From positions 29,448,501-29,512,500 of the forward strand of contig NC_134368.1 of assembly GCF_035582795.1 (NCBI RefSeq): a stretch of DNA of 64,000 bases, written 5' to 3'. Of the stretch, positions 13,377 through 26,242 are shown in pieces. Every line of letters starts with the position of its first letter. Position 1 is the stretch's first letter. The DNA is from Mycteria americana. Taxonomy: Eukaryota; Chordata; Aves; Ciconiiformes; Ciconiidae. A model generated the notes under the pieces. It saw nothing but the letters and a program-made list of their open reading frames with translations, ran no database searches and was not told the origin of the DNA. The position numbers and the translations under genes are program-made.

Positions 13377-16300
13377 GACACAATCATTTTTTCAGAGGCA
13401 CTAGAAACTGAGGGGGTCATTTTACCTGCCATCCAAAAATAACCAGATACTTCACCACAGCAAAAGAAAAACATTTCAAAGGGGCTTACTAGCATTTCCA
13501 CAATACAGGTACAAGAAATATCATGTCAGGAAGGCTGTTCTGCAGATCAATAACAGAGACTGGCCATGCTGCAATGACAAGAGCCAGCGCTTTCCAAAGC
13601 AATATCCTCACAGCTTGATTCACTTGTGTAAATGTCACCAGGCCTAAATTTCTGTGTTTTGTTTTGTTTCCTTGCTTCAGTCTTATAAAAACTCCTGACA
13701 GAGATATGGGAACAATCTGCTAATGTCAGATGTCTCCATAATAGGACTGCAGCAATTCTCTGAAGTTCCAGTTTCCAGATGTACAGAATATTCTTCTCTC
13801 TACCTCAGAAAAAGCAAGATTGTTATTCTAGCACAGCCCAAAGAACAGGATAGTACACATACCAAATCCCCTCTGGATGGCACTCTGGCTTAGAAACATC
13901 TTTTGCTGACCAGAGGGTAACTCAGTAAAAGTATGACTCAGCCATCCTGACTACTAAGTAGAAGCAGTCCCAAGCAGCTGTAATCTGCTTTGTCTCTGAC
14001 AAACAGATCTACTATTGGAATTAAAAAATTATTTGTTAAGAAAGTGTTTCAGTAGGATTTTTTAAACTGTCTTGCCAAAGAGAAGCCTCAACAGCAGTTG
14101 AGATTCTTCCCCTTCAGGTGTGTCTTTAATGAACTTCTTTACTTTCCCACAGGTTTAAGCAATGAAGTCAGAAAAAAATCTATGTCATCAAGTATCAACT
14201 CAAACCAATTGGTAATATCTAGCAAGACCGTACACAAGATTATCCAAACCCCACAGTTTCAATTACAAAAGAAGACTTACTTGCTTAATATTTCTATTAT
14301 ATTTCCATATTTTAATTTGTCTGTTTACTCTGTGAACTGGGGAATTAAAAAAAAAAAAATCATCTAGAGCCTCCAAAGAAGCTGCAATTCAATTTAAGTT
14401 GAAAGCAAACTCCATAAGATCCAAAACAGTTCTCTCTGACTCCATTATTTATGATCTTCTGTTCAAGCCAAAGGCCTAACCCATCTGATGCTTTAATTCA
14501 GGTCCTACACAATGGATTGCAGCTTTCTAATTAGTTCTACAGGTGTTCCTGCACCAGGCTTAGGCTAAAGTAGTGCCTAGAAGCACAGCTCCAAACAAGA
14601 GCTGGTAATTCTAGATGAGCTTAGCTCTCCACAGATGCACAGGCATTTCTGAGCAGCCAACAGTAAATGTCCTCCAAGGCTTTGCTGTTTGGAGGTGAGA
14701 TGTGAGGGGGAATAAGTTGTCATTTTAAAGCTGATTCAGCTAAATCACTTGCAACGTATCCCTGCTGTAACTTCTCCAACAGGATCCACGAAGACAGATC
14801 CCTGGACTCTCAAGTTTTGAAAACATTTGTGAAAACCTCTGCAAGAAGCCTAAATTTCATGTAGAAATGTCACTAAAAGATGTTAATACAACTGTTATCA
14901 GCTATCTACACAGCAGGAGTAGTTGTTAGGCTTCAATAACTTCCTACAAGGAGAAATCTCTGATAAATCTGTGATTTGTGCATTTCACATCTACCTCAGC
15001 CTTAGAACGGGTATAAGAAGATACACACACAGAGCAATGCAGGAAGAGTCATATTTCAGGGCCAAACTCATGACTTACCTCCAGCCAGCAGTTCTGCCTC
15101 GAGAAGCAAAGAGAAATCACTGGGAACCTTGTGCAGCTACTTATGACAGAAGCTCCTAAAAGCTGAAACAAGTAATGCGGAATGCCATGTCAAAGATATG
15201 TCATATGTTGAGAAGAAGAGCTTTATGGACTATGGGTAGAATGATCTGATAACCTCTTCTATAGAATAAAGTGAGTTTATAGGTTACAGAAAGTCACCAA
15301 AAATTGAAGTGTGTTCAGTCCATTTTAAATGGTCAATTTCCCATTCATACCAAGGAGGTATTGACCACGGACATGCAAAGTTAAAAGTAAGATATTGAAA
15401 TTATGGCTCAGAGCAAGAAAATTGTTCCTACAGAACAGTATGGAAAACGGTTCAAAGAAAGACAGCTGTAAGACACACAAAATGGTAAGTGGGAAGTCCA
15501 GGTAGTCTCCTGCCATTTTTTTTTTTATTTCAATAGCATTCAAAACTAAAAATTAAAAAGCATATGTTTAATGGTTGATAGGCCACTAACAAGCTTTGGA
15601 CATTCTTCAAGGAAACCTACTAGAGTCAAAGTATTGTCTTTCTTCCTTGAGGTCAACCACAGATACGGATATACTATTCCATTCACAGTAAAATGTATGC
15701 CACAGTACTTCCACTAGATTTTAAAAATAGGAAAATAAAAAATAAAATTTAAAAAACACAATGGAAACAGCAATGAAAACAGAGTCAAACTCTGCATTGC
15801 ATGTGTATGTTAGTAGCTTTCACATATTTGTCATTTATATTTTACTCTACTTCAGTGTATTTAAGTAATTTTGAACTTCCTGGATCTGAAATTTTTTCCA
15901 TTCATCATTAATCACTCCCCTTTCTGCATGGTGTTAAGCAATTACTTGATTAGTTTCAGAAGCCTCTATTAGTGCATGATGAACTAGTGAAGAAAACTAT
16001 ATAGAAACAATCTTTACATAATGTTTTGAATATTATCCACTACATTTTCATTCTGTTCTGCTATATGAATCTGCTTCCTAATATATGTCCAGTGTCTGAG
16101 CACTGTCTCCTTTGTATACATGTGTAAATCCTCTTCCTCAATGAAAGTTTCACTGTGTCAATGGAATCCAGCTGTTCTGGAAGGAAACACCTTTAGGAGG
16201 ATGCACATGTAGGTCTTAAGTTCTGAGAACAGCATCCAGTAGTGGAGAGAATACCAGGAAATTAACACTGGCATCAAGATTATATACATTGTTTACAGTA

Positions 16301-19300
16301 TTTGCCATACAAAAATAATTGAACCTTCAAATTCTTCTAGAACTCTTTGCTGCATTTCCGTTGTTGTAGTTGTTAATAAAACAGGAAAACATAGTTGACT
16401 CATCAAGTCAACTCTGTGCTATACTTCTCAGTCTATAATTCAAATGGTCAATACAGCATATGAGACAGGTGAAACACAGAATGTAAAATAATGTGTATTC
16501 ATGGAAAAACTACAGTCTGCAGTTGGACTTGAAACTAGGAAACTAATAATAAAAATTAGGAAATTAATAATACAGTTGGAAAAACAAGAATACAAAAATA
16601 AGGGAGCTGAATGTCCACTGTTCACTGTTTTGAGGACGTGCTTTTCCATTGTAGGCATATTGCAGCATGTGCAGTTAATAAACATTTTGGTACCATAAGC
16701 CTTAGACCGCATCTTTGAGCCCCACCAGATGAGGGGCTTCTTCCTTACCCACCTCTAAGTTTTGGTAAGAGCTCCACTGAAATTTAAGTCTGAACATGAA
16801 AGTATAACATGAACAGGTGTTTTAAAAGTATTGGGAGGCAATTCAGAAGGAAAGAATTGGTGCCATGTGAATATACAAGGTTAATTAAAATGCTGGAACT
16901 AGAGGTTTTCTCTCAACTACACCACTGATTAAGCTGATAAGAGAATATTGTACTCATCCTCAGCATTGAAGAGCTCTCAGGGAACACGAAGAGTTCCAAA
17001 TACAATTCAACGCCCAAAGAAAGGTGCTTCTGAAAAAAGAGCTTTTTTGGATTATCATAAAGAGGATTACATTATATAATGGAGTAAAATGTCAAGTTCC
17101 CTTCCAGGTAGAAGGTATTGGCTGCTCACAGGTTCATTAATTCTTTAGACACAAACATTACAAATACACTGACTAGTACTTTAAACCACAGCATTCACAG
17201 AGGAAACAAGCAACAATGAAAAAACAGCGAGAAAAAACTGACCTTTTTTCTACATTACCAAGTTAAATGGTAGCATCTCCATTTTCTGAGTTTTAAGTTA
17301 TGAACAGACACCCTTTTGAAAGCCTGATGTAGTCAGACTCATGTTTTTTTGCTTCTGTATCCCTATATAAACTATATGAAATGTACCACTTTATGATATG
17401 TAGTAGGGCATACTAGATAATTTCCTGGAATCTCCTCAATATCCGCAGACATTGCTTATTAGAGCAACATCTATATGTTCTGGAAAGCAATACCTAAAAG
17501 AACATAAACCTTTCAGCAGCATGTGTTATTTCAGTCTCAAATGAAAGACAGTCCTCACCAGTTGTATACCCATGTTATTCACTGACTATGGATTTTGACT
17601 CCTTAAAGCATCCTTCTTAAGCAACTACCTTCATTAAACTAAAAGTGATTTGTCCAGCTGTCGTAGACACAGTTAGTATACCTTTAAGGCATTGCCACTG
17701 CGAAAAAGAAAAAAAAGTTCTTTGGAAGAAAAAAATAATTAGAAGATACAGACTTTCTGGAAAAAAAATGTATCGTGGTCTTGCTACAAAGAAAGTTAAG
17801 GAGTCCATCTTATAAACAAGTCATGTAATTAGTCTTTACTCCTGAACTGAATCAGAAAGAATAAATGTATGACCTTCTTTCCTATACCTCAAATATCTCT
17901 GTGCTTCAAGTTAGGCCAGAACTTCATTTCCTCGAGACTCTTCACAGCTTTGAAGTAGAAGATACTGGATACAGCTTCTGTTTTCTGAGTCCTGAGTTTA
18001 TAGTTAGGTAGTCATATTACTCCATCGCTTTCAGAAGGAGCCTACTCAGAACCTGGTTGATAAATGCAACTTTGTATGCACTATAAATAAAGGAAAACAT
18101 TTTTTAACACTTAGAGTAACTTTTTAAACAGAAGTTTTTACACAGTTGACCTTCTAGTGTATTCCCTGTTTATTAAGAAAATTGGTATAAATTATAGGCT
18201 CTGAACATCTCCTTCCCCTTCATTAATGAAGGGCTGTTTCCTCACTTATGTCATTGACAGAAAAACATTCCTAGTAGCAAAAACTATTGCTACTGGTGTT
18301 TTCAAGTAAGTCCCACTCTTGGCCTTGCATCACTTTCTTCAGGTGACCCTTTCCATGGGCCTCTGTGCACCTTCACATGGTGCACAGGACTGTGGGAGTA
18401 GAGATCCCGCAGGTGACTGCATGAGTGGGTACCCCTTCTCTGCCCACAGTGAACAGCTGCTGTCCCAGGAACATCACAGTCATGTTGCCAGAGTGCTACA
18501 GTCTAATTATTTTTAATGTAGAGCAACCATCGTACTGCTAGTTCTGGTGTTTGCTATGTCAGCAGGAATTTGAGGGTCTGTGTGCTGTGTAGACCTACTA
18601 GCACCATCTATAACCGAAATTAGTGAGATTCTTACCGAACACTGAGATCAAAATTGACAAATAATAAAAAGTCATATTTGACAGTGGTTTTTTACTTCAT
18701 ATGACATTTCTAAACAAGAGAGAAAGACAGGCCTATATTCAAACTAACTAAAATTCATCAACAATGAAATTTTTGAGACTAGTTTATTTTTTAATGAGGT
18801 AGCTCTGGAGATATTTTGACTTCTTCTTTTCTCCCTCACTTCTCTTCCCTCCCTTCCTCTCTTTCCTTCCCTTCCTTCCCCAGAAGTTGAAAGCAAACAT
18901 TTGAAACATTTCCCATGAAATTTCTCTGCAAAATCCTTCACCTCTCCCCAGAGAAGACCTGAACAGTTCAGCTGTCAGGTTTAGTTTATATCCTTTACCC
19001 AACAATTTAAAGCAACTACTCACAGTCCCTTAAGGCATAGGAAATGTCTTCCATAAGTTCTAACCTTTGGATCCTGAAATACTCATTCTCTCCTACAACC
19101 AATTCTTATCTCATATCTCTTTTAACATAGCTTTCTTTGTTCTTCCTTGGCATAGTCTCAGAAAACCTTCCTACCCTATTTGTAAACTTTCACAGGCTTC
19201 TTCATATAACCTTCCTGGTTATATTGCTTTAGCTTTTTCTCAAGTCCATGCAGTTCTCTGAGATACAAACCTCATTCTGCTTCTATCTTCCTGTTGAGGA

Positions 19301-22300
19301 ACTCATATCTGGGAAGGAGAAGGCATAGACACCAGTCTCTACCTTTTTCTGTCACTCTTCAGGAGCTTTAAACAGAAAGAACAGGAAACTGTCTCATTCC
19401 CTCTTTCCTTCACCTTTTGTAGCAAAACTGTTCACATCTCATACAGCTCTTATGCTTTCCAAGTTTTCATGATGAGAACTACTACACCAAACATACTTTT
19501 GTGAGTAGTGTCTGGCACTAAGACTGTGCTGGCTTTACAGATCACAAAGGGATTAACAAAAAACCCTGAGTAAAATGTTCAGAATACAGTTTTCTGGTAA
19601 CAGAGGTTTCAGATTAAAGATATTGCAGTATTTCAGATTATTTGGGTTTCATGGTAAATCAGGAAAAGAAAAAAGGTTGTAGACTCTAATCCTTTTCCCC
19701 ATAATATTTAGGATTGTTAAGATGCAGTTTACCTCAGACAGTTTGAATTGGCTTCAACCAGTATTTCCCTGATCCTGACATTCTTTAACATTAGTCCCTG
19801 CAGATAGATTCCCCAGCAGCTAATCATATTGTTCTCAAACTTTTATGCCTTGAAGACTAACACATCTGGTGATGCATTGAAAGGTATAGTGTCTTCCACT
19901 GACATTTAAAGTTTTGTTCAGCTCCTTCACTGCTTGGATCTTTCTGCTTTCTGTTGCTTCTTCTTTCTAGGGAAATGGCCCTGTAGCAGGAAACTGTGAA
20001 GAGACTATTCTTGGAAAGCTTTATCTGGGTAGCAAAAAGGAGTAAGGAGGCATCCTCAGTTTCCAGCTCCCAGTGAGGGCATCTCCAGGTAAAATGTCTC
20101 CTTCATATGGCCTTTCCCAAGGGAATAATGACTATTAGAATGCAGCTTTGGTTTACCACACAGAAGATTATCATTTCTCTGCTGGACTATGAATCATGAA
20201 CAAGTGGTTTATTTTCAGTCTAAATTATCAGCTAATTATTATTTCTCAGGCAAGCAATAATCCCTTTCATGAGGGAAAGCCTTCAAAGGGAATATTTTCA
20301 ATCGAGAACACAAAGAGCTTAGACATACAAAGCAAAGAAAGGTTAATCTCAGCTTGATGCAAGCTTTCTCCCTTCTCTAAGCAGTCCAGAGCCTCAAGTG
20401 GTTGGAAAGGCCTCGAATACAGAGATTTTCATTTACCCCTCTGCTATAATCCATTTAAAATGTACAGTTGTGAATCTGACTGATTGGTATTTTAAGGGCA
20501 GCAGTCTGAAAGTGAAATGGTGACAGGCAAGATAAAACAGAAAGACAGAGAAACAGCAGTGCTGGTAAAACTGAGGCAAGCTCATGTGGAAAAACAAAAC
20601 TTGCTAAAGAGAACAGTAAAATACATGATTTTGGGTCAGCTGATAGCACCGGCCAGGAGATATTCTGCACAATTAATTCTACAAATTAAGTTAGTCTGGT
20701 ATTTTTCACCAAGCAAGAATAATATAGAAATTCTCTCAGATATTAATTTCTGGTTTCATTCTGAAGTACTGCACCAACCAGCCCTGAAAAAATGCCAATA
20801 TGGACTGTGGGGTTGGTGTGACAGGAGAAAGATAGTAGTGTCCTTCCTCCTGTGAGCCATTAGTCTCTGAGCAGAAGGCACCGCTGCCTTTCTCCCAGAA
20901 GGCAGAAGACTGGAATGATGTCAGGAATTCTGCCTGTTGGGTTTTAAAGCTTCCCGTTTCCCTCCTGCATTAAGCAGAGATGCTGGAAAGACAAACGCTA
21001 AGTAGACTAGCTGATCAGCAAGGCTATGTGTACAACGTAGGGCAGATGTGCCTGCAGCACACCACCAGCCTCGGGCTGGACACCTGGGGAGCTGCCCACA
21101 GCATGCTGATGGTCCACCTGGGCCTCCTGCCCACAGAAATCACCGGACAAGCAACAGGGTTTATTTGGGTCCTGTCACAGTCTCCCTTGCCTGTCTGATC
21201 CCAGTACTGAGTCAGGATGCAACTACACCCTGCTCTGGGAAAGAAAAAGTACTAGCATAGCTGTACCAAGGATCACGGTGCTCGGGAAAGCATGTCAGCG
21301 GAGCATAGCATAGCACTCTTTGTAATGCCAAGGGGTCCTCAGGAACCCACATCAGTTCCTCTCACCCCTCCAAAATTTTCTTTCAACCTTTTTGTCCTTT
21401 ATTGTCATGCTTTGCCAAGCAAGGATCAAAGGAAATCATGCAGCTGCCTTTTTAGTCCGTTACAAAACAAGAATTCCAATATTTTAATTTGATTTTAGTG
21501 GTAGGTCATAACATCTTGGTCCAGTCCTGACTCTTTCTCTATCTTTGAACTTTATTTGGGTGCCTGAAATGTTGAGCTGTTCATCTGCTTGGCTGATAGC
21601 TCAAAATGTCATGCAAGCATCACTTTACAGTTTGATGGGGTTTTGGAGTATTAGTTCAGCCGATGCAGCTGAGTTTCCCCAAGGAGGAAGTGGTGGTGGG
21701 GAGGGGCAGAGAAGACAAGAAAGGACAAAATCATGAAAATCTCTAATGCAAGTGAGAGATGGGAAGCAATGATATCACCAGATGCTAGAACTTGCTAGGA
21801 TAAGGAACTGAAGGAATTGTTGAGAGGTGAGAAAAACATTTACAAAGTCAAAATACAAACTATTGGGGAAAAAACCTACTAAAAATAATGTGAAAACATT
21901 ACAAGATTTTACTCATTTTTAACTAAGGATTAGAAATGTAATTGTAGCAGGTGCCCCTAATCTCTCAGGTGTTGTGTTTTAGCCATTTAGGCTATTCTAC
22001 AATAGTGGTGACTTTCATTCACTTGCATCTCTTTTAAACTCATTAATTATTGTATGGCCTCTAGTTGTTTAACTCCCTACCTGGCATTGAAACTTGTTGA
22101 GAAAAAGGGAGCTGTTTCAGTGAACAGAGACAATCCATGCTGATTCTACACAGTAGTATAAAATATCATTCTCTAAAATAGGTTTCTAACAAAATAAACA
22201 TGCCTCCAGTGCAGAGTTCATGGGCAAATGCACATTCAGCATTAGCAAATGTGTCTTAAAATCTATAGGAGGTAGCTAAGAATATTTCTGCTAGGTGTTC

Positions 22301-22699
22301 CCTCCACTGCAGTTAATTCCAGTCTCTCAGTGGAAATTACAATGATGCTTTTGATCAAGTTTTGAGAATAATGTCTGGTAAAGTAGCTCCCGTCCTTTTT
22401 CCTAAGGCAGCAATAGGATGGTACTGGCTCCATGCTAACAGAGATATTAAAAGGTTTGCTCCTGGAGAGGAGCAAATGGAAATGCTTCAGGACACAAAGC
22501 CAGCAGAGTGTACAGAAAGCTGATAGATCTTAAAGACAATCATACACTGAGGAATTCATAATTCCCACTGATTGAATCACATACTAGGTGGTCCACATAG
22601 TAAAATATAATTTATTTCTACATATCTTCACAACATCCAAGATTTTGCAAGTTCATAACTGCTGCGTTTATCACAGGACATTCTGGCTAATAGCAAGTA
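13377..22699. other. Non-coding, no gene seen
   Basis: About 9.3 kb without a recognisable exon. It contains a polypyrimidine stretch at about 18820-18882 and an 18-bp palindrome at 18216-18233. The 20980-21260 area is locally GC-richer and open in two frames, but neither reading resembles a known protein. Confidence 0.6.
18820..18882. repeat. Polypyrimidine tract
   Basis: About 60 bases almost entirely C and T on the plus strand, rich in CTTCC and CCCTTCC units. It is low-complexity and could form triplex DNA. Confidence 0.7.
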
Positions 22700-23580
22700 G
22701 GCAGGAGTGTTGATCTGCTTGAGGGGAGGAAGGCTCTACAGAGGGATCTGGAGAGGCTGGATTGATTGGCTGGGGCCAGTTGTATGAGGTTCAACAAGGC
22801 TAAGTGCAAGGTTCTGCACTTGGGCCACAGCAACCCCATGCAACGCTACAGGCTTGGAGAAGAGTGGCTGGAAAGCTGCCCGGCAGAGAAGGACCTGGGA
22901 GTGTTGACAGCCAGCTGAATATGAGCCAGCAGTGTGCCCAGGTAGCCAAGAAGGCCAATAGCATCCTGGCTTGTATCAGAAAGAGTGTGGCCAGCAGGAG
23001 TAGGGAAGTGATCGTGCCCCTGTACTCGGCACTGGTGAGGCCGCACCTCGAATACTGTGTTCAGTTTTGGGCCCCTCACTACAAGAGAGACATTGAGGTG
23101 CTGGAGCATGTCCAGAGAAGGGCAATGAAGCTGGTGAAGGGTCTGGAGCAGAAATCTGATGAGGAGCGGCTGAGGGAGCTGGGACTGTTTAGCCTGGAGA
23201 AGCAGAGGCTGAGGGGAGACCTTATCGCTCTCTACAGCTACCTGAAAGGAGGTTGTAGCCAGGTGGGTGTCGGTCTCTTCTCCCAAGTAGCAAGTGATAG
23301 GACAAGAGGAAATGACCTCAAGTTGCACGAGGGGAGGTTTAGACTGGATATCAGGAAAAATTTCTTCACCAAAAAGGTTGTCAAGCATGGGAACAGGCTG
23401 ACCAGGGAAGTGGTGGTCACCATCCCTGGAGGTATTTAAAAATGTGTAGATGTGGTGCTTAGGAACATGGTTTACTGGTGGACTTGGCAGTGCTAGGTTA
23501 ACGGTTGGACTCGATAAACTTAAAGGTTTTTTCCAACCTAAGCGATTCTATGATTCTATATTCTATGATTCTATGATTCT
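22700..23580 (+). mobile_element. CR1 LINE, 5'-truncated copy
   Basis: About 880 bp of a CR1 retrotransposon in plus orientation. It contains the C-terminal part of the ORF2 reverse transcriptase and the characteristic 3' end: a GGTTGGACTCGATAAACTTA stretch, a TTTTTTCCAACCT stretch, then repeated GATTCTAT units (23547-23580), which are the CR1 tail. Like most genomic CR1 copies, it lacks the 5' end, so ORF1 and most of ORF2, including the catalytic motifs, are absent. The left border is diffuse and was placed where similarity to the CR1 region seems to begin. No target duplication is expected or seen. Confidence 0.9.
22951..23439 (+). pseudogene. CR1 ORF2 C-terminal remnant
   Basis: An open frame runs from at least 22804 to the stop at 23437-23439. 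The part with CR1 ORF2 similarity starts near 22951 and includes [56 protein letters not shown] and [19 protein letters not shown]. This is the conserved region after the reverse transcriptase catalytic core of CR1-type LINEs. The catalytic motifs themselves are upstream and missing. The normal C-terminal end is lost after TREVV, where a frame change leads to an early stop while the expected downstream residues continue in another frame. It is a truncated fossil, with no sign of host use beyond an unbroken frame. The antisense open frame at 22846-23388 is a shadow. Confidence 0.85.
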
Positions 23581-25831
23581 AAGTGCACCATTAATGGTTG
23601 TCTGCACACTTCTGACTCTGCTGCCCACTTATTGACCACTAATCCCCAGTAGTCTGGAAGACAAGTCAGTTTTGATGTATAACTTCCCTTAATGATTTTT
23701 GGGAATACTGTGACGATAACACATGCACATTTATCTTCACTGTTGCTGCTGGAAAATTTGAAGGTTGTCTGTAACAAGATTTTCCCATTTAGTTACATAA
23801 TCATATTAGGATTTTAAAGGACTCTGTGTTATCAGAAGGCAGCAACAAATCTCTAACCTAACAAATGGTACATGGATGAAGATATTTTAGCAAATAATAT
23901 TTCAAAGCCTTTCTGCACATTGCTGTAGAATTCCAAATACAGGGAATCAAACCTAGTTCTCAGTAGAGATGACTCTACTGTTAAGTCATGAACATAAGTA
24001 CTCAATGCAATTGACTACATGGATTAAGTAACAGCTACTGATGAGAACAGCACAGAACGTTCATTGACAGTCTGAACAATGACGGTGTGATCTCACTATG
24101 AGTTTACTACGTGCTGAGAAGGCTGTAATTCCAAACCCAATACTTCTTTGATGCAAAACACTGGTGATACTTCTCACCCATGTCAGAACATACAGCTCTT
24201 AGTTATAAAATAATTTTGGTCATGCAGTTGCAGCTGTAAATCAGTGTAATTCTATTGATTTCAGAGGAGCAATACTGCCTTACACTGAGACTCTGGTTCT
24301 GTCAACTTTTAAATAAAATTAGATCAGCACTCTCACTACACAGACTAAACTTTGTTATTAACTTTATTTATTCTGTGACAGATTTTTTTTCCCCACATCT
24401 TCAGACCTTAGGCAGTGCTGAGCTGCACTTGTGACTACAACTTAAGTTACTGCAACTATGAAGGTGTTAGAGTCTTCCAATACTGCCCGTAGGACAAACT
24501 ACATATAAAACCAGTATTAAGATAGCATGCTTTGTTATCAGCAACAGACCCGAAACAGGCAACAGATAAGCAGGATAAAATTGCTTTTGTGTATTATCAT
24601 TAATAACAACAGAAAGATATCACTGTACTTAGTTTCATACCTCTTTCCAGAGAGTTTTCATATTCAGAGGATACTGGCCAGGTAGCTCTGCTCCTGGTTA
24701 CTTCTTGAGGTGAACCCTGATCACTAAGTTCTTCTGAGGATCTATCTTCATGAATGACTGTTTTATTTACCTTGTAATACTCACATTAAAAATATTTGTA
24801 TTAGTAGGGAAGTTCCAGACACACAACTATCACCTGTGTCCTTAATCAGTATAGTTCCCACTGAAGAGATGCACATGTTTTCCTTCTCAGAATTGAAGGT
24901 CAACAATGTCATTTGTTCCAGTTCTCTGACAGGTCCTTCTTTACAAGAAGAGCTGAGTACTTTCATTAATTCAGTGTTAATTTTAACAACTCCATGAGTA
25001 GCATTATTGACGTCTTATGGACATAAACTGAGGCACAGGGAAACTACTTATCTCAAATAAAACAGAAAATATATGAGTCACGCAGATTCAGTGGTAGAGG
25101 AGTAGGAAAAGGAGAACCTTAAAAGTCCAAGTCTTAAGGCTCATATCTAACCTTTGATTCATGCTCTGAGCATAGTCCCCAACACCCATCTTAAGCTAGG
25201 GCTTCTCGTAGTGGTCTCTATAGTAAATAACAGTTAGGATCAGGAAAATAAGGTCGGTATTGATGTATCAGTGTCCCTATTTGTTTATCTATTGCTGGTA
25301 GAAAGCTTAGTAAAGTATCTGAACTTTTGCCAGGTTATTCATCTTAACATGCCATAGGGAAAATGCATTCAAGAACCCAACCAGCTTTGAAGACACTGCT
25401 GCTAAGAGCTCACTGACCTCAACAGCAGGGCCATGTAAGAACATCCCAAACAAAAATAATCCTCAAGGACATTTTGTCTTTTTTGTCTTTTGACATCCTT
25501 AAGAGAGTGCAAGGAAAGATCTGCTGCTTACTTACCATTTCTTGCCAGATGACTTCACACCAGACAGAAGTCTCTGAGGGGTTCTTCAGACAGCAGGAGG
25601 CTGATGTATTGCATCATCAGACTGCTGGTGGTGTGTGCGGAGGAAAGGTCTCGTTTCTTATAGCAACGTCACTGTCACAGCGATCAACTCTCACCTTCCA
25701 CAGTTCTCATCTGTGACTGTGTGAATTAACCCACGACTAAACAGAAAATGAGAAAATGAAGGTGCAGAAGCAGGTAAAAGGATAGACGGTACAGTGGAAG
25801 TTCAGGAAGACATAGTGATTTCTAATGCAAG
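23581..25831. other. Non-coding, no gene seen
   Basis: About 2.25 kb between the CR1 tail and the provirus. Nothing recognised. Confidence 0.6.
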
Positions 25832-26188
25832 TGTGGCAGGTGCACCTGCCTCGATAAAGCCTGGGGGCATTAGGACTGCTGCATCCTTAGTTTTTTGCGC
25901 CCTTACTTTCGCGCCTTTACGGGACATGTGCTGACCAGCACGTAGATGCCTTGGGTCAGTGATTGAGGTCACAGATACACCTTGGGTGAGGAGCAAACAT
26001 GTTGAGGCCCTCAGGCAATCAGAATTGACCACAGGTCAGATTCGACTGGGGTATAAATGGAGCCCTGCCAGAGAGAAAATGGAGTTGGTTCTCCTTGGAG
26101 CAGTGGGTCTGCAGTTGGGGACTCTCCCCTTGGGTCGGGATGCAGCCCAGGGAAACTCCTTGAGGTAGAGCACCCTCATCTTATAGGT
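25832..26188 (+). repeat. ERV 5' LTR, truncated (U3 and start of R)
   Basis: Begins TGTGGCAGGTGCACC and is about 95% identical to the first 357 bases of the 3' LTR, ending at CTTATAGGT. After this the sequence diverges completely, so the remaining 240 or so bases of R and U5 and the primer-binding site are absent. The break coincides with a splice-donor-like sequence in the 3' LTR. Confidence 0.92.
26052..26058 (+). promoter_or_regulatory. ERV 5' LTR TATA box
   Basis: TATAAAT in the context ggggTATAAATggagcc. The matching element in the 3' LTR is at 32381-32387. It implies transcription starting near 26080. Confidence 0.6.
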
Positions 26189-26242
26189 TTGACCCAGCAG
26201 CGGTTGCAGAGAGAGTAGAACAATGCTGCAGAAATAATCAAG

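Noticed and set aside
20980-21260. Two overlapping plus-strand open frames in a GC-richer patch
   Set aside because: No recognisable domain in either frame and no splice context. A processed pseudogene was considered, but no poly-A tail or parent gene could be recognised.
22846-23388. 180-codon minus-strand open frame
   Set aside because: Antisense shadow of the CR1 ORF2 remnant.
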